Shown: positions 8,653-17,678, numbered from the stretch's first letter. The stretch: 64,000 bases of DNA from Syntrophomonas sp. UBA5314 (GCA_002410325.1 DHRK01000019.1:23355-87354), one strand, 5' to 3'. A program made the numbers and translations. Notes: generated by a model not told the origin, from the sequence alone.

Positions 8653-9324
8653 TTACCAGGAAAACCTTATTTCTGCCTGGCAGGATACCTCATGGGTTTC
8701 ATCACTCTCGCCCAATATTTTTCCGTTCATTTTGAGGGCCAGCGTTTCCACTTCATTCTTGGGATTGACTCTGCATGCCAGGGTTCCATTTTCGATGGAG
8801 TGGAGTTCTTTGAGGCCCAGGTTCGGGCCATGCTGCCTATGTCCGAACCTCTCCTTGATATTGCTCTGCAGTTCCTCCGGAATGTCGGTTAAATCCAGGG
8901 ACAACAGCAGGCTCTTGTCCGCTTGTTCGTCCACTTTCAGGTTGTTGAGGGCGTTTAACACCGCCAGCAGCCAGTCCAGCCGTCCTTTCAGCCCCGGGCC
9001 GTGCCGGCCGGCGGCTTCTCTATTAAAATGTCCGTGTCTCAGGCGCCCGTGAAAATGCCCGCAATGTCCAAAAGCCCCCCTGCGGTTTTCGTCTTTTTGG
9101 CTGAACTCGGTGGTGCTCTCATGTTTGAGCTGTCTTCCATGGTGATCAACTACGCTGGTAATCCTGGCCCGGGTCGATCCGCCGGCTAAATCCTTGCTGA
9201 ACTCATTGGTGAATTGAGCCACTTGCACTTCGTCTTTACTCACCGCCGCCTCGATTACCCCATTATAGGCTTCCTTATCTCGCATTACCTTAACAACATC
9301 ATACAGCACTTTAATTTTGTTCAT
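8653..9324 (-). CDS. His-rich hypothetical protein
   Basis: A protein of 223 residues that I do not recognise. The N-terminal third looks like a small alpha/beta domain (NKIKVLYDVVKVMRDKEAYNG). Residues about 60-115 are strikingly rich in His, Gly and Arg (HCGHFHGRLRHGHFNRE), and a second His patch is FGHRQHG. The C-terminal part is ordinary. There is no signal peptide or membrane helix, so it should be cytoplasmic. I used the second ATG, 7 nt after AGGAGG; the ATG at 9330 is too close to the site. It lies just upstream of the Cys-rich mini-protein and the OmpR/kinase pair. Metal storage or buffering is an inference from composition and neighbours. Confidence 0.75.
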   Translation of the reverse strand: MNKIKVLYDVVKVMRDKEAYNGVIEAAVSKDEVQVAQFTNEFSKDLAGGSTRARITSVVDHHGRQLKHESTTEFSQKDENRRGAFGHCGHFHGRLRHGHFNREAAGRHGPGLKGRLDWLLAVLNALNNLKVDEQADKSLLLSLDLTDIPEELQSNIKERFGHRQHGPNLGLKELHSIENGTLACRVNPKNEVETLALKMNGKILGESDETHEVSCQAEIRFSW

Positions 9325-9549
9325 AACCATGACCTCCTTTTTCTATTTACAAGGTCATTCTATTGAACAGAATTAAAGGGGTTATAAAGCAAATATAAAA
9401 TCTTTATAAACAGGGCCACTGTTAAGCACTCCATCGATGCATCCGGTCACATGGTTGAGCATACCTTAAATTAATTGCTATTATTATGCTTCCGGGAGGA
9501 ATTGTGGTTTGCGGTTTACTGATTCCGTCTTCGGTTCGGTCTGGGTTGT

Positions 9550-10095
9550 TTATTGCGGTAAATACTCCAGCTGCAGACTTAAAATGTGCTTGACGTAGCG
9601 GGGTGCGCTTTGCTCGATTTCTTCATCACTGGCTGCTTTGGCGCCGTGAAAGATAAACGGGCTCAAGTATTTAAGCCCGGTGAGGCTGGCCAGGTTCTGG
9701 AAAGGCCTCAGAAGCTCACTCATGGTAAAGTTATTATAGCCCTCGCCCCGGTAGGCCGTTTCCGCTCCCCCGGTGGACACAGCCAGAACCAGCTCTTTGC
9801 CGTGCAGTTTGGCGCCGCCCGGTCCATAGGCCCAGCCAAAGGCCAATACCTCTTCCTCCCATTTCTGCAGCAGGTAGGGGCCGCTGTACCAGTAGAAGGG
9901 GAATTGAAATACAACTCGATCGTGTTCCAGAAGCAGGCGCTGCTCTCTTCTGATATCGATCTTTTCATCGGGATACTCTTGAAAGAGCAAATTGACCGTG
10001 ATCTGATCGGGATACTTTTGGAGTTCCTCCACCCAGCGCCTGTTGATGCGCGATTTTTCCATATTAGGATGGATGACAATAACCAGCGTCTTCAC
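9550..10095 (-). CDS. NAD(P)H oxidoreductase, flavodoxin fold (KefF/MdaB-like)
   Basis: Flavoprotein of the Flavodoxin_2 family, 181 residues, about the family's usual size. The first strand and loop KTLVIVIHPNMEKSRIN form the FMN phosphate site. FQFPFYWYSGPYLLQKW is the characteristic flavin- and quinone-site segment, and VSTGGAETAYRGEG is the second flavin loop. Such enzymes reduce quinones or act as KefF-type ancillary proteins using NAD(P)H. There is no potassium channel gene beside it, so the substrate is open. Translation probably starts at a GTG preceded by GGGAGGA. It appears monocistronic. Confidence 0.85.
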   Translation of the reverse strand: MKTLVIVIHPNMEKSRINRRWVEELQKYPDQITVNLLFQEYPDEKIDIRREQRLLLEHDRVVFQFPFYWYSGPYLLQKWEEEVLAFGWAYGPGGAKLHGKELVLAVSTGGAETAYRGEGYNNFTMSELLRPFQNLASLTGLKYLSPFIFHGAKAASDEEIEQSAPRYVKHILSLQLEYLPQ

Positions 10096-10442
10096 TAAAC
10101 ATTCCTCCCATCTGACTTCTAACCAAAACCGTCAGTTCCTATATGAGGGCCATATTGCTGCCATACCTGCGAATAATCAATCCTGTTAACTATTTACCTT
10201 ATTTTGCTATATAATTAATGAAAATGCCAGCCTGCCGGGAAAGGCCAATTAGAAATTTAATCAGAATAAGCTTTATTGTCGTTTTAGGTAATATTTTTCA
10301 TTGTTAGACATAATTTTCAGATTATGTGGAGTATACTGGAAGGGTGTTTAGACTTAAAGGATATGAACCAACCAGGGTCGGTGATAGCCCTGGTTTTTCA
10401 TTTCGACAAGACATATTTTTCATGATTGGGAGGAAGAGCAGG
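10096..10442. other. Divergent intergenic region with a leader hairpin
   Basis: This 347-bp gap separates the oxidoreductase from the subtilase gene. It contains AT-rich sequence with TATAAT-like and TATACT boxes (the latter at 10332), but no convincing -35 element, and the hairpin described at 10370. No gene is seen. Confidence 0.5.
10370..10398 (+). terminator. Terminator-like hairpin in the subtilase leader
   Basis: AACCAGGG pairs with CCCTGGTT and is followed directly by a T-run. It lies about 35 bp downstream of a TATACT box and 45 bp upstream of the subtilase start, so it could act as an attenuator. A near-identical hairpin lies at 26854. Confidence 0.6.
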
Positions 10443-11756
10443 TTGGCTGAAAATAAGAACCGGCGAAAAACGTACGCAATAATCAGTGTGGTCCTGTTGG
10501 CGGCAGTACTGGTGGTTCTATTCTTTCCGCTAGTACCTTTTAGAACGGCAAGAGTTAACGGAAATGCCGGTATAGCTGCGAACCGCCTACCTGCCGATTA
10601 CAACCGGGGAAGGCTGGAGCAGCTGCCCGTTTATGACGAGAATAACAAACGCAACAGCTTCCAGGTGGATGTAAGGAGCACCGATCTTTCCGGATTGGAT
10701 CTGTCGGGCCGGCTCAAGGACCTTTCCTACGCCAATTTTGACAGCAAGACGGTCTGGCCGGCTTCCCTGCCGGTCGAGTTCAATCCCCGGCTGCTTATGG
10801 ACCTGGGTAAAAATCCGGGGCTGAACATCAGGAAGCTCCATCAAGACGGAGTGACCGGAAAGGGAGTCAGCATAGCCATCCTGGATCAGATGCTCCTGGT
10901 CGATCATAAAGAATACCGGGATAATTTGAAGTTCTATGAAGAAATCCACGCGGCTGACGAAGGCTCCGCCTCAATGCACGGTTCCGCGGTAAGTTCCATC
11001 GCACTGGGCAAGAGCGTGGGGGTTGCCCCGGAAGCCAATCTATACTATATTGCCGAAGCCAACGGTACCTTCACTATTTTTGGCATGCTTACCGGCAACC
11101 GGTGGGCCTTTGATTTTACGTATTTAGCAGAATCGGTAAACCGGATTGTTGAGCTGAACCAGACCCTGCCCCCGGATCAAAAAATCCGGGTCATTTCTAT
11201 GTCCGTAGGCTGGGCGCCCCATCAAAAAGGCTACCAAGCTATAGATGAGGCTGTAAAACGAGCCCAAGCTGAAGGCATCCTTATTCTTTCCACGGTAAAC
11301 GAAAAATATTACGGCATAAGCCTCCTGGGCCTGGAAAGAAGCCCTTTCCAGGATGCTGACGACCTGAACAGCTATGAACCTGGTTTATTTCTACAAGACT
11401 GGTTTTATGGCGAGCCGGATGATTTCAACCCCCAAAAGACCATCTGGGTCCCGATGGACAGCCGGTGCACCGCCAGCCCTACCGGGAACGAAGACTATGC
11501 CTTCTACAGAAGCGGGGGCCTGAGCTGGGCAGTCCCCTACCTGGCCGGTTTATACGCCCTGTGCTGCCAGGTCCAGCCCGCTATCACCCCGGAGCAGTTT
11601 TTAGCCGAACTTATCGCCACCGGCGACACCATCACGATTGTAAAGGACAGCCAAACCCGTCAACTGGGGACCATTCCCAATCCTGCAAGACTGATCGAAA
11701 AACTGCGCCCGGCCCAGCCTGCAAAGGTCATAGAACTGGGCCACAACGTAAGTTAG
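10443..11756 (+). CDS. Membrane-anchored subtilisin-like (S8) protease
   Basis: Divergent subtilase of about 437 residues. An N-terminal helix (YAIISVVLLAAVLVVLFF) without a clear cleavage site suggests a membrane anchor with the protease outside. The catalytic triad can be traced as Asp in SIAILDQMLLVDH, His in SMHGSAVSSIALG and Ser in GLSWAVPYLAGLYAL; the Ser loop departs from the usual GTSMATP. A TTG start follows GGGAGGA at good spacing and is preferred over in-frame starts further upstream, which have no ribosome site. The gene stands alone between a leader hairpin and a strong terminator. The substrate is unknown. A role in envelope protein turnover would be typical, but nothing here proves it. 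Confidence 0.82.
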   Translation: MAENKNRRKTYAIISVVLLAAVLVVLFFPLVPFRTARVNGNAGIAANRLPADYNRGRLEQLPVYDENNKRNSFQVDVRSTDLSGLDLSGRLKDLSYANFDSKTVWPASLPVEFNPRLLMDLGKNPGLNIRKLHQDGVTGKGVSIAILDQMLLVDHKEYRDNLKFYEEIHAADEGSASMHGSAVSSIALGKSVGVAPEANLYYIAEANGTFTIFGMLTGNRWAFDFTYLAESVNRIVELNQTLPPDQKIRVISMSVGWAPHQKGYQAIDEAVKRAQAEGILILSTVNEKYYGISLLGLERSPFQDADDLNSYEPGLFLQDWFYGEPDDFNPQKTIWVPMDSRCTASPTGNEDYAFYRSGGLSWAVPYLAGLYALCCQVQPAITPEQFLAELIATGDTITIVKDSQTRQLGTIPNPARLIEKLRPAQPAKVIELGHNVS

Positions 11757-11787
11757 GGTACGAATCACGCCGCTCGAAAAACAAGCC

Positions 11788-11820
11788 AGCCCCCGGGCTG
11801 ATAAGGTTCGGGGGCTTTGT
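11788..11820 (+). terminator. Terminator of the subtilase gene
   Basis: AGCCCCC pairs with GGGGGCT, followed by a T-rich end, about 30 bp after the stop codon. Confidence 0.8.
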
Positions 11821-12227
11821 ATTGATGTGCAAATTCAAAACCTACTACGGCATTTATTAAGTTTTATTGTCATTAATGATTGCCTTATTACATTGCACTT
11901 TTGCCCCTCCTTTATTAAAAGACAACAGCTCCTTTGGAAAATTCGGTTGTCGGGTCCCAATAGTATCATTTAGGGATTTATGGGGTCTTTTTTGTTTTCT
12001 ACTTGCCAAAAGCCAGGTAACATTATATCTTAAGGTTGTGTTACTTTATATATATTTTAGTTGCTTTATATAAGCTAATCGAGTTAATTTTAATCATGTT
12101 TTGTAATGTTTTGTCTTGTTATAGGTGAGTTAATCTTGATTATATTTTGCGCAAAAATAAGAGGTTCACTAACTCGGGAAGAAACACTTTTTCTTGATTA
12201 ATACTATTTCTTCAAGCCGAAATAACC

Positions 12228-12335
12228 TAAAAAGTGCTCCATGGTATTTTGGGTGATAAGCCCTCGGGTATATCCGGAAACAGATATGTCTTCCATGGGA
12301 AAAGGGGGCTTAGCCGATCAGATATAGGGTTAGAG
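12228..12335 (+). ncRNA. Candidate riboswitch-like leader of unknown class
   Basis: CCATGG at 12239-12244 can pair with the same palindrome at 12293-12298. TAAGCCC at 12257-12263 can pair with GGGCTTA at 12306-12312, crossing the first stem, so the two together form a potential pseudoknot. An internal small hairpin (ATATC/GATAT) lies between. The element ends just before an intrinsic terminator and precedes the importer operon, the usual arrangement of a riboswitch with its expression platform. It matches no class I can recite with confidence; a Mo/W-cofactor or other metal-related ligand would suit the downstream genes but is a guess. Confidence 0.45.
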
Positions 12336-12375
12336 ATGGCCCCACTTTTTGGGTGGAGCCATTTATTATTTTTAG
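12336..12375 (+). terminator. Intrinsic terminator in the importer leader
   Basis: ATGGCCCCAC pairs with GTGGAGCCAT with one mismatch, followed by a run of T-rich sequence. It lies about 145 bp upstream of the first gene and right after the pseudoknot-capable element, so it is likely an attenuator. Confidence 0.7.
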
Positions 12376-12521
12376 GGAGGTGTGAATAATTAGTCACTGA
12401 GTTATTCGAAAGACTTAATACTTGAGAGATTGTATTATAACTTGCGTTTAATATTGTTTAGGATTTTTACCCAATCGGCAAACACAAGGGATCCCTGGAT
12501 AATATTGAAGGAGACCCAAAA

Positions 12522-13544
12522 TTGAGAATTAGCAGTAATGATCACTTTAAAGCTAAAATAGTTGGCCTGGTTTGCTTAACGATAGCTCTGTTTTTTGTGT
12601 CATTTTTGGTTGGAAGGTTTTCAATATCTCCGGCAACTGTTTTTCATATCATATTGGCGAAATTTTATGCGATACCACAAAATTGGGATACCACCCTGAA
12701 CACCGTTGTCTTGCAGGTACGTCTTCCCAGGATTGTGCTGGGGATTATATCCGGAGGAGCTCTTTCGGTAGCCGGGGCGTCCTATCAGACCCTGTTCAAA
12801 AATCCGATGGCATCACCTGATATTTTGGGGGTTTCGGCAGGCGCTGCGTTTGGCGCGGCCCTGGCAATGATCAACAATGCTTCCTGGTGGCAGATTCAGG
12901 GTACGGCTTTTGTTTTTGGAATCGTTGCGGTAGCGGCTGCCTATATCATTGCCTTTGTATTCAGCAGTAACACGATTACCGTACTTATATTGGCAGGAAT
13001 CGTCGTTTCGAGCCTGTTTCAGTCGCTGCTCACCATCATAAAAACACTGGCCGATACGAATAATGCACTGCCGACCATTACCTATTGGCTGATGGGAAGT
13101 TTGGGCAAGGCCAAAAACGAGGATGTTTTAATCATGTTGCCAGCATTGGCTATCTCCCTGTTGATGATATTTATTTTTCGCAGTCAGATCAACGTTTTGG
13201 CGGCGGGAGAAGACGAGGCGCGTACGATGGGGGTAAACGTTACTTTAGTCAAGCTAGTCGTCGTTGCCAGTTCAACGCTGATGACCGTTTCGACGGTCAG
13301 CATCTGCGGGATTATCGGCTGGGTGGGCATGGTCGTGCCGCATATGGCCCGCATGCTTACCGGCGCGAGCTTCTCGAAACTCGCCGTTACTTCATTTTTT
13401 ATCGGCGGAGCCTTTTTGCTAACTATCGACAATGTTATTCGTGGGATCGAAGGAGTTGAGTTGCCACTGGGCGTACTGACCGCTTTGGTTGGGACTCCTG
13501 TATTCGTGTTATTACTGTCAAGGGTTAAAAAGGGGTGGTCGTAA
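12522..13544 (+). CDS. FecCD/BtuC-type ABC importer permease
   Basis: Membrane subunit of a type II ABC importer, 340 residues, with about ten hydrophobic segments. Family marks are LPRIVLGIISGGALSVAGASYQ, cut here to its core RIVLGIISGG, then NPMASPDILGVSAGA and the cytoplasmic coupling-helix region GWVGMVVPHMARM. The TTG start follows AAGGAGA. The stop overlaps the ATPase gene start by 1 bp. Members carry iron-siderophore, haem or cobalamin; some (MolB type) carry molybdate or tungstate. Because MoeA-like and DUF364 genes follow in the same operon, a molybdate/tungstate or metal-complex cargo is the leading idea, but it is inferred from context only. Confidence 0.92.
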   Translation: MRISSNDHFKAKIVGLVCLTIALFFVSFLVGRFSISPATVFHIILAKFYAIPQNWDTTLNTVVLQVRLPRIVLGIISGGALSVAGASYQTLFKNPMASPDILGVSAGAAFGAALAMINNASWWQIQGTAFVFGIVAVAAAYIIAFVFSSNTITVLILAGIVVSSLFQSLLTIIKTLADTNNALPTITYWLMGSLGKAKNEDVLIMLPALAISLLMIFIFRSQINVLAAGEDEARTMGVNVTLVKLVVVASSTLMTVSTVSICGIIGWVGMVVPHMARMLTGASFSKLAVTSFFIGGAFLLTIDNVIRGIEGVELPLGVLTALVGTPVFVLLLSRVKKGWS

Positions 13545-14329
13545 TGTTAACTGTTCAAGGACTAAAATTTTATTATCACCCGGACATAACGATTTTAAAG
13601 GATATTTCCCTTGAGCTGGCTGGCCATGATATTTTATGCCTGCTTGGCCCGAATGGAACGGGCAAGACAACATTACTCCGCTGCCTTCTGGCGCTTAATA
13701 AAATAAAGAGCGGAAGCATTAAAATTGACGGATGTGATTTAACCAAAATATCCGCCAAAAATAGAGCGAAAATGATGGCCTATGTTCCACAGGCTACAAG
13801 CATGGCCTTTCCGTATGAAGCAAGAGAGGTGGTGCTGATGGGGCGGGTGGCTCATCTGCCCACCGGAGGCCGCCCGACCCATAAGGACCAGGAGCTTGCC
13901 GACGAAGCAATGGAACGGTTGGGAATCCTGCATCTGCACCGGTCTCAGTTCAATGAAATAAGCGGCGGCGAAAAGCAGATGGTATTAGTGGCCAGAGCCC
14001 TGGCTCAACAGGCCAGAATTATGATTATGGACGAACCGACCGCTAATCTTGATTACAGCAACCAGGTAAGAATGCTTAAGGTGATTAAGTCATTAGCCGA
14101 ACAGGGCTACTCCATTTTAATGACCACGCATTTACCGGATCATGCATTTTTGGCCTGCAATAAGGTGGCGCTTATGCGCGATGGCTTGTTAATGGCACAG
14201 GGGTTGCCCGATGAAGTCTTAACCAGCGAAAACCTGTCCAAACTCTACGCAGCACCTGTTTGCGTGACGAAGGCAGATCTGCATCCGTGGGAGGGGGAAG
14301 CCAAAGTCAGTATTCCTATCATGAATTAA
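13544..14329 (+). CDS. ABC importer ATPase (FecE/BtuD/MolC type)
   Basis: Nucleotide-binding subunit of 261 residues. Walker A is GPNGTGKTT, the signature is ISGGEKQM, Walker B is IMIMDEPTANLD, and the H-loop His is in TTHLPDHA. The ATG overlaps the permease stop by one base (TAATG), so I used it instead of the GTG at 13535. It is clearly paralogous to the ATPase at 36262-37044: both share VPQA, VVLMGR.AHL and LDY.NQVR. The C-terminal extension after VCVTKAD is a typical FecE-type tail. The gene lies between permease and binding lipoprotein genes and completes the importer. Confidence 0.93.
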   Translation: MLTVQGLKFYYHPDITILKDISLELAGHDILCLLGPNGTGKTTLLRCLLALNKIKSGSIKIDGCDLTKISAKNRAKMMAYVPQATSMAFPYEAREVVLMGRVAHLPTGGRPTHKDQELADEAMERLGILHLHRSQFNEISGGEKQMVLVARALAQQARIMIMDEPTANLDYSNQVRMLKVIKSLAEQGYSILMTTHLPDHAFLACNKVALMRDGLLMAQGLPDEVLTSENLSKLYAAPVCVTKADLHPWEGEAKVSIPIMN

Positions 14330-14350
14330 TCGTAAGGAAAAGGAGTAATA

Positions 14351-15400
14351 ATGATGAAATCAAGCAAAAGAGCCTTGGCACTGCTCGTAATAACCGCACT
14401 GGTGATGATATGCTTAACGGGCTGCCAAAAAAGCACACCAACCGCAACCCAGATAACAGGTGAACGCACCGTAACGGACATGGCGGGAAGGACGGTAAAG
14501 CTCCCCGCCGAGATCAAAACCATTGCGACTTTTGGATCAATTGGCGTGCTTAACGCCTTTGTGGAGACGATGGGTGAAGGCAGCAAAATCTGCAATGAAA
14601 TGTCGCCTTCATTCACAAAAAAAGATACCTGGAAATACCAGTACGTATTTGCTCCTCAGATAAAAAACGGCCCCGTATTTGAGGATGCCAGCCGTGCGAT
14701 TCAGATGGAAAAGGTTTTGCAGGCGAAGCCCGATCTCTGCCTTTCTATGGATAAGGCAACGGTTGATCTGCTGGCAGCGCAGGGATTGAATGTCATCTAC
14801 ATTTCCTGGGATAAACCGGAAGATGTAAAAACTTGTATTACACTATTAGGCGATGCGCTCAATAAGAAGGATGTTGCTGCAGACTATCTTGCTTGGTTTG
14901 ACAAAACGGTTGCCAGGGCACAGGATCTGACCAAAAACCTTAAGGAGCAAGACAAGAAAAAGGTTGTCTATGGCAGCGTAAGCACATTAACCCAACCTCA
15001 TCTTATTGCCGAGTGGTGGATTCCCGCGGCTGGTGGAATCAGTGTTACCGACAACGGACGAACTGCCCAATCCTTGACCTATACTATGGAAGATCTGCTG
15101 CAATGGAATCCTGATGTTATGATCCTTTCCGACAAAGCAATCGAAAAGGATGTTTTTGCCGAAGCGCGTTTAGCCAATATTTCTGCAATGAAGAATCAAC
15201 AGGTCTTTATCGTTCCGTGTGTAGCACATGTTTGGGGCAACCGTACGCCTGAGCAGCCTTTGACCATTTTGTGGACGATCAATAAGCTGTACCCGCAACT
15301 TGAAACGACGGAAGCCCTTAAGCAGGATATTTCTTATTTCTATAGTCATTTCTTCAAAATTAATCTAACTGATGATCAACTCCAAGAAATTATCGGTTAA
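14351..15400 (+). CDS. Substrate-binding lipoprotein of the importer
   Basis: Extracytoplasmic binding protein of the TroA/BtuF-like (cluster A) fold, 349 residues. The signal peptide ends in a lipobox ICLTGC with the lipidated Cys at about residue 25. The mature domain begins RTVTDMAGRTVKLP, the usual first strand of this family. It carries two lobes joined by a long helix. AGGAG precedes the ATG. The ligand cannot be read from sequence; no conserved oxyanion or haem motif stands out. A 12-bp perfect hairpin lies 23 bp after the stop, before the DUF364 gene, and may set the relative expression of the two halves of the operon. Confidence 0.9.
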   Translation: MMKSSKRALALLVITALVMICLTGCQKSTPTATQITGERTVTDMAGRTVKLPAEIKTIATFGSIGVLNAFVETMGEGSKICNEMSPSFTKKDTWKYQYVFAPQIKNGPVFEDASRAIQMEKVLQAKPDLCLSMDKATVDLLAAQGLNVIYISWDKPEDVKTCITLLGDALNKKDVAADYLAWFDKTVARAQDLTKNLKEQDKKKVVYGSVSTLTQPHLIAEWWIPAAGGISVTDNGRTAQSLTYTMEDLLQWNPDVMILSDKAIEKDVFAEARLANISAMKNQQVFIVPCVAHVWGNRTPEQPLTILWTINKLYPQLETTEALKQDISYFYSHFFKINLTDDQLQEIIG

Positions 15401-15422
15401 TAGTGATTGGAAAACTCACTTA

Positions 15423-15449
15423 GAGAAGGGGTGCGCCGCACCCCTTCTC
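15423..15449 (+). terminator. Strong intra-operon hairpin after the binding-protein gene
   Basis: A perfect 12-bp stem (GAGAAGGGGTGC with its complement) and a 3-nt loop, without a T-run. It more likely stabilises the 3' end of the importer mRNA or causes partial termination than ends the operon. Confidence 0.6.
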
Positions 15450-15511
15450 ACCCATAAATAAAAGGCGTAACAACGGCCAAGTGATTTTGCAGATATGAGA
15501 GGTAAGGAATT

Positions 15512-16357
15512 ATGAACTTAATAAACATGCATCAGGGATCTATCCTACGGGAAACTCAGGAACGTATTCAATCGGAATTAGGTGATGATATAAACGCCAT
15601 AACTTTGGAACGATTGGTCATCGGCCTGTTTTTTACGGGGGTTAAGCTTAGCAATGGAGTAGGCGGCATCTGTTTTACACCTATAAAAACGATCCCCGAA
15701 GCGGTTTGCTGTCCAAGTTCCGCTAAAGCCATGCCCAACTCCGGGAAAATCAAAGGAACCCCAGTATTAAACCTGCTTGAGGCAATGTACAAAGGGAATC
15801 CTCTGCGCAAAGCAATCGGCATCGCCGTTTTAAATGCCCTTTCCGAAACCTGTTGGCAAAAGTCAGACTCGAGAGACTATGAAGTAGAGAGAGGCGTTGA
15901 TGCGCTGGATGTTGTGGTAATTGCTGAAGAAGCATATGTCGTAGTGGTCGGTGCACTGGTACCTTTTTTAAAAAAGTTGAAAAGCCGCGGAAAGCCTTTC
16001 ACTATTCTGGAGATGGATCCCTCGACCCTAAAATATGACGAAATGCCCTTTTATGTTCACGGCAGTCAAGCTGCGGAAGTCATACCGAACGCCGATGTGT
16101 TGGTAATAACCGGCACAACTTTGATCAATGACACTTTGGATGAATTACTGCGTTTGACGAAACCGGAAGCGCAGATTGTCGTTGTAGGACCGACCGCCAG
16201 TCTAATGCCGGACGCTTTTTTTAAGCGGGGAGTCGATATCATAGGCGGGGTGTCCGTGACCCACCCGGACGAATTATTAGATTTGTTGGCCGAAGCCGGC
16301 TCAGGGTATCATTACTTCGGCAAATTTGCAGACCGAACGGTAATAAGACAACGCTAA
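15512..16357 (+). CDS. DUF4213/DUF364 (putative heavy-metal chelation) protein
   Basis: Protein of 281 residues with the two-domain arrangement of the DUF4213-DUF364 family. The N-terminal enolase-like part runs to about residue 95. The C-terminal Rossmann-like DUF364 domain shows VVVVGALVPFLKKL, FTILEMDP and DVLVITGTTLINDTLDELL. The family is predicted from structure to chelate metal ions, but no reaction is established that I know of. Genes of this family often sit beside FecCD-type importers in anaerobes. Here it links the importer with a MoeA-like and a radical SAM gene, suggesting a step in handling or building the imported metal or cofactor. A purine-rich GAGGTAAGG precedes the ATG. Confidence 0.85.
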   Translation: MNLINMHQGSILRETQERIQSELGDDINAITLERLVIGLFFTGVKLSNGVGGICFTPIKTIPEAVCCPSSAKAMPNSGKIKGTPVLNLLEAMYKGNPLRKAIGIAVLNALSETCWQKSDSRDYEVERGVDALDVVVIAEEAYVVVVGALVPFLKKLKSRGKPFTILEMDPSTLKYDEMPFYVHGSQAAEVIPNADVLVITGTTLINDTLDELLRLTKPEAQIVVVGPTASLMPDAFFKRGVDIIGGVSVTHPDELLDLLAEAGSGYHYFGKFADRTVIRQR

Positions 16358-16433
16358 ACGGGAAAGCCGTCCGGGCATATATCCCCCAAAATGAGATGGT
16401 TTTTGTAAATAAATGAACAGAAGGGATTTATAT

Positions 16434-17678
16434 ATGAAAGACTTTAATCACCCCTGGACATCTCGGGAAGATACATTGAGGCTTTTACTTGAACGTTCCC
16501 AGTTTCAGCCTCGAATAGAGACAATACCTGTACGGGATTCCCTGGGAAGAATCACCGCCCGGGAAGCAATTGCCCGGAACACGCTGCCCAACAGCCCCGC
16601 CAGTATGCTGGACGGAATTGCTATAAAATCAGCTAATTTGAGTGACGAATTAGCTGTCAAAATCGCTGATCTGAGTGCCGGAATTCCCGGTACGGAAAGC
16701 TGGCAGGAAGGAAAAGACTATGTTTTTTGCAATACCGGGGTGGGAATACCAGACGAATTTAATACGGTTGTTCGGATTGAAGACGTGGAAATTGACGATG
16801 ACGGTAGACTGAGAATAATGAGCAAACCCCAGCCGGGGCAAAACGTCAGGCCAGAGGGCAGTATGATGCAGTCAGGGAAAGTTCTGGTCCCGGCTTATTT
16901 TCAGCTTGGTCCGGGACAACTGGGTCTTTTGACGGCAGGCGGTATTACTGAGGTAGCCGTCCTGGAAAAGCCCAGAGTTGCTATCATCCCCACCGGGAAT
17001 GAACTGGTGCCGGCCGGATACAAGCCGCCGCGCGGGATGAATGTGGAATTCAACGGCACCATGATCGAAGCCCAGGTAAAAACCATGGGAGCGGAAGCGC
17101 GGTTGTATCCCATTACGCATGACGACCCCCAGGATATAAGAAACGTACTAAACGACGCTTTGGACTGGGCCGACATCGTTATCTTGAATGGAGGTTCTTC
17201 CAAGGGTACGGACGACAAGGCCATGGAAGTATTGGCAAGCATCGGCGAAATACTGGTCTACGAAGTGGATTACGGGCCAGGCAAACATACTACTGTGACC
17301 ATGGTTGGAACCAAACCAATCGTAGGTACTGTAGGCCCGACCATCGGCGCCGAATATGCAGTTGAATGGTATGTGCTGCCGCTTATCAATAAATATCTTT
17401 CTTTACCTACCATTGCTCCCCGGCGCCTACAGGTAAAATTACTCGATGAAATTCCGGCCCCGACGCCTTTTGATTTTTATGCCCGGCTGATGGTCAATCG
17501 GGTTAACGGAACCTATGTCGCCAAACCAACCGGTTCACGCAACGCTTCCCTGGTCAGCCAGATGATGTCAAATGCCGTACTTCATATTCCCAAAGCAAGT
17601 CAAGGATTTACCGCGGGGGAAATCGTAGATGTTGAATTGCGCTATCCGCTGGAATGGATAAACACTATCGATGAATGA
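16434..17678 (+). CDS. MoeA-like molybdopterin biosynthesis protein
   Basis: Protein of 414 residues related to molybdopterin molybdenumtransferase MoeA, which inserts Mo or W into adenylylated molybdopterin. The N-terminal linker and domain include SPASMLDGIAI, equivalent to the S..AMDG motif. The central MoCF-binding domain carries IPTGNELV and ILNGGSSKGTDDKA, the GSSKGTDD variant rather than the classical GGVSVG. A C-terminal MoeA-IV-like barrel follows. I used the ATG with AAGGGAT upstream; an ATG 21 bp earlier lacks a site. No other moa/moe/mob genes are in the window, so this may be a specialised paralogue serving the importer operon rather than the housekeeping enzyme. Confidence 0.85.
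   Translation: MKDFNHPWTSREDTLRLLLERSQFQPRIETIPVRDSLGRITAREAIARNTLPNSPASMLDGIAIKSANLSDELAVKIADLSAGIPGTESWQEGKDYVFCNTGVGIPDEFNTVVRIEDVEIDDDGRLRIMSKPQPGQNVRPEGSMMQSGKVLVPAYFQLGPGQLGLLTAGGITEVAVLEKPRVAIIPTGNELVPAGYKPPRGMNVEFNGTMIEAQVKTMGAEARLYPITHDDPQDIRNVLNDALDWADIVILNGGSSKGTDDKAMEVLASIGEILVYEVDYGPGKHTTVTMVGTKPIVGTVGPTIGAEYAVEWYVLPLINKYLSLPTIAPRRLQVKLLDEIPAPTPFDFYARLMVNRVNGTYVAKPTGSRNASLVSQMMSNAVLHIPKASQGFTAGEIVDVELRYPLEWINTIDE

Larger units (their letters stand above)
11821..12521 (+). other. Long AT-rich leader region of the importer/DUF364 operon
   Basis: About 700 bp without a credible gene. The left half is AT-rich with repeated TTTTGT runs (12097-12125), part of which resembles a stretch at 40688 near the second importer operon. 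The right half (12228-12375) folds into the leader element and terminator described separately. From the terminator to the first start codon (12376-12521) I see only AT-rich sequence and the ribosome site AAGGAGA. Confidence 0.55.

Noticed and set aside
11867..12073. 68-residue hydrophobic plus-strand frame in the long leader
   Set aside because: AT-rich, no ribosome site, no family; more likely non-coding leader.
12228..12335. Known Moco, cobalamin or c-di-GMP riboswitch
   Set aside because: The conserved core strings of these classes as I know them are not present; kept only as an unknown leader.
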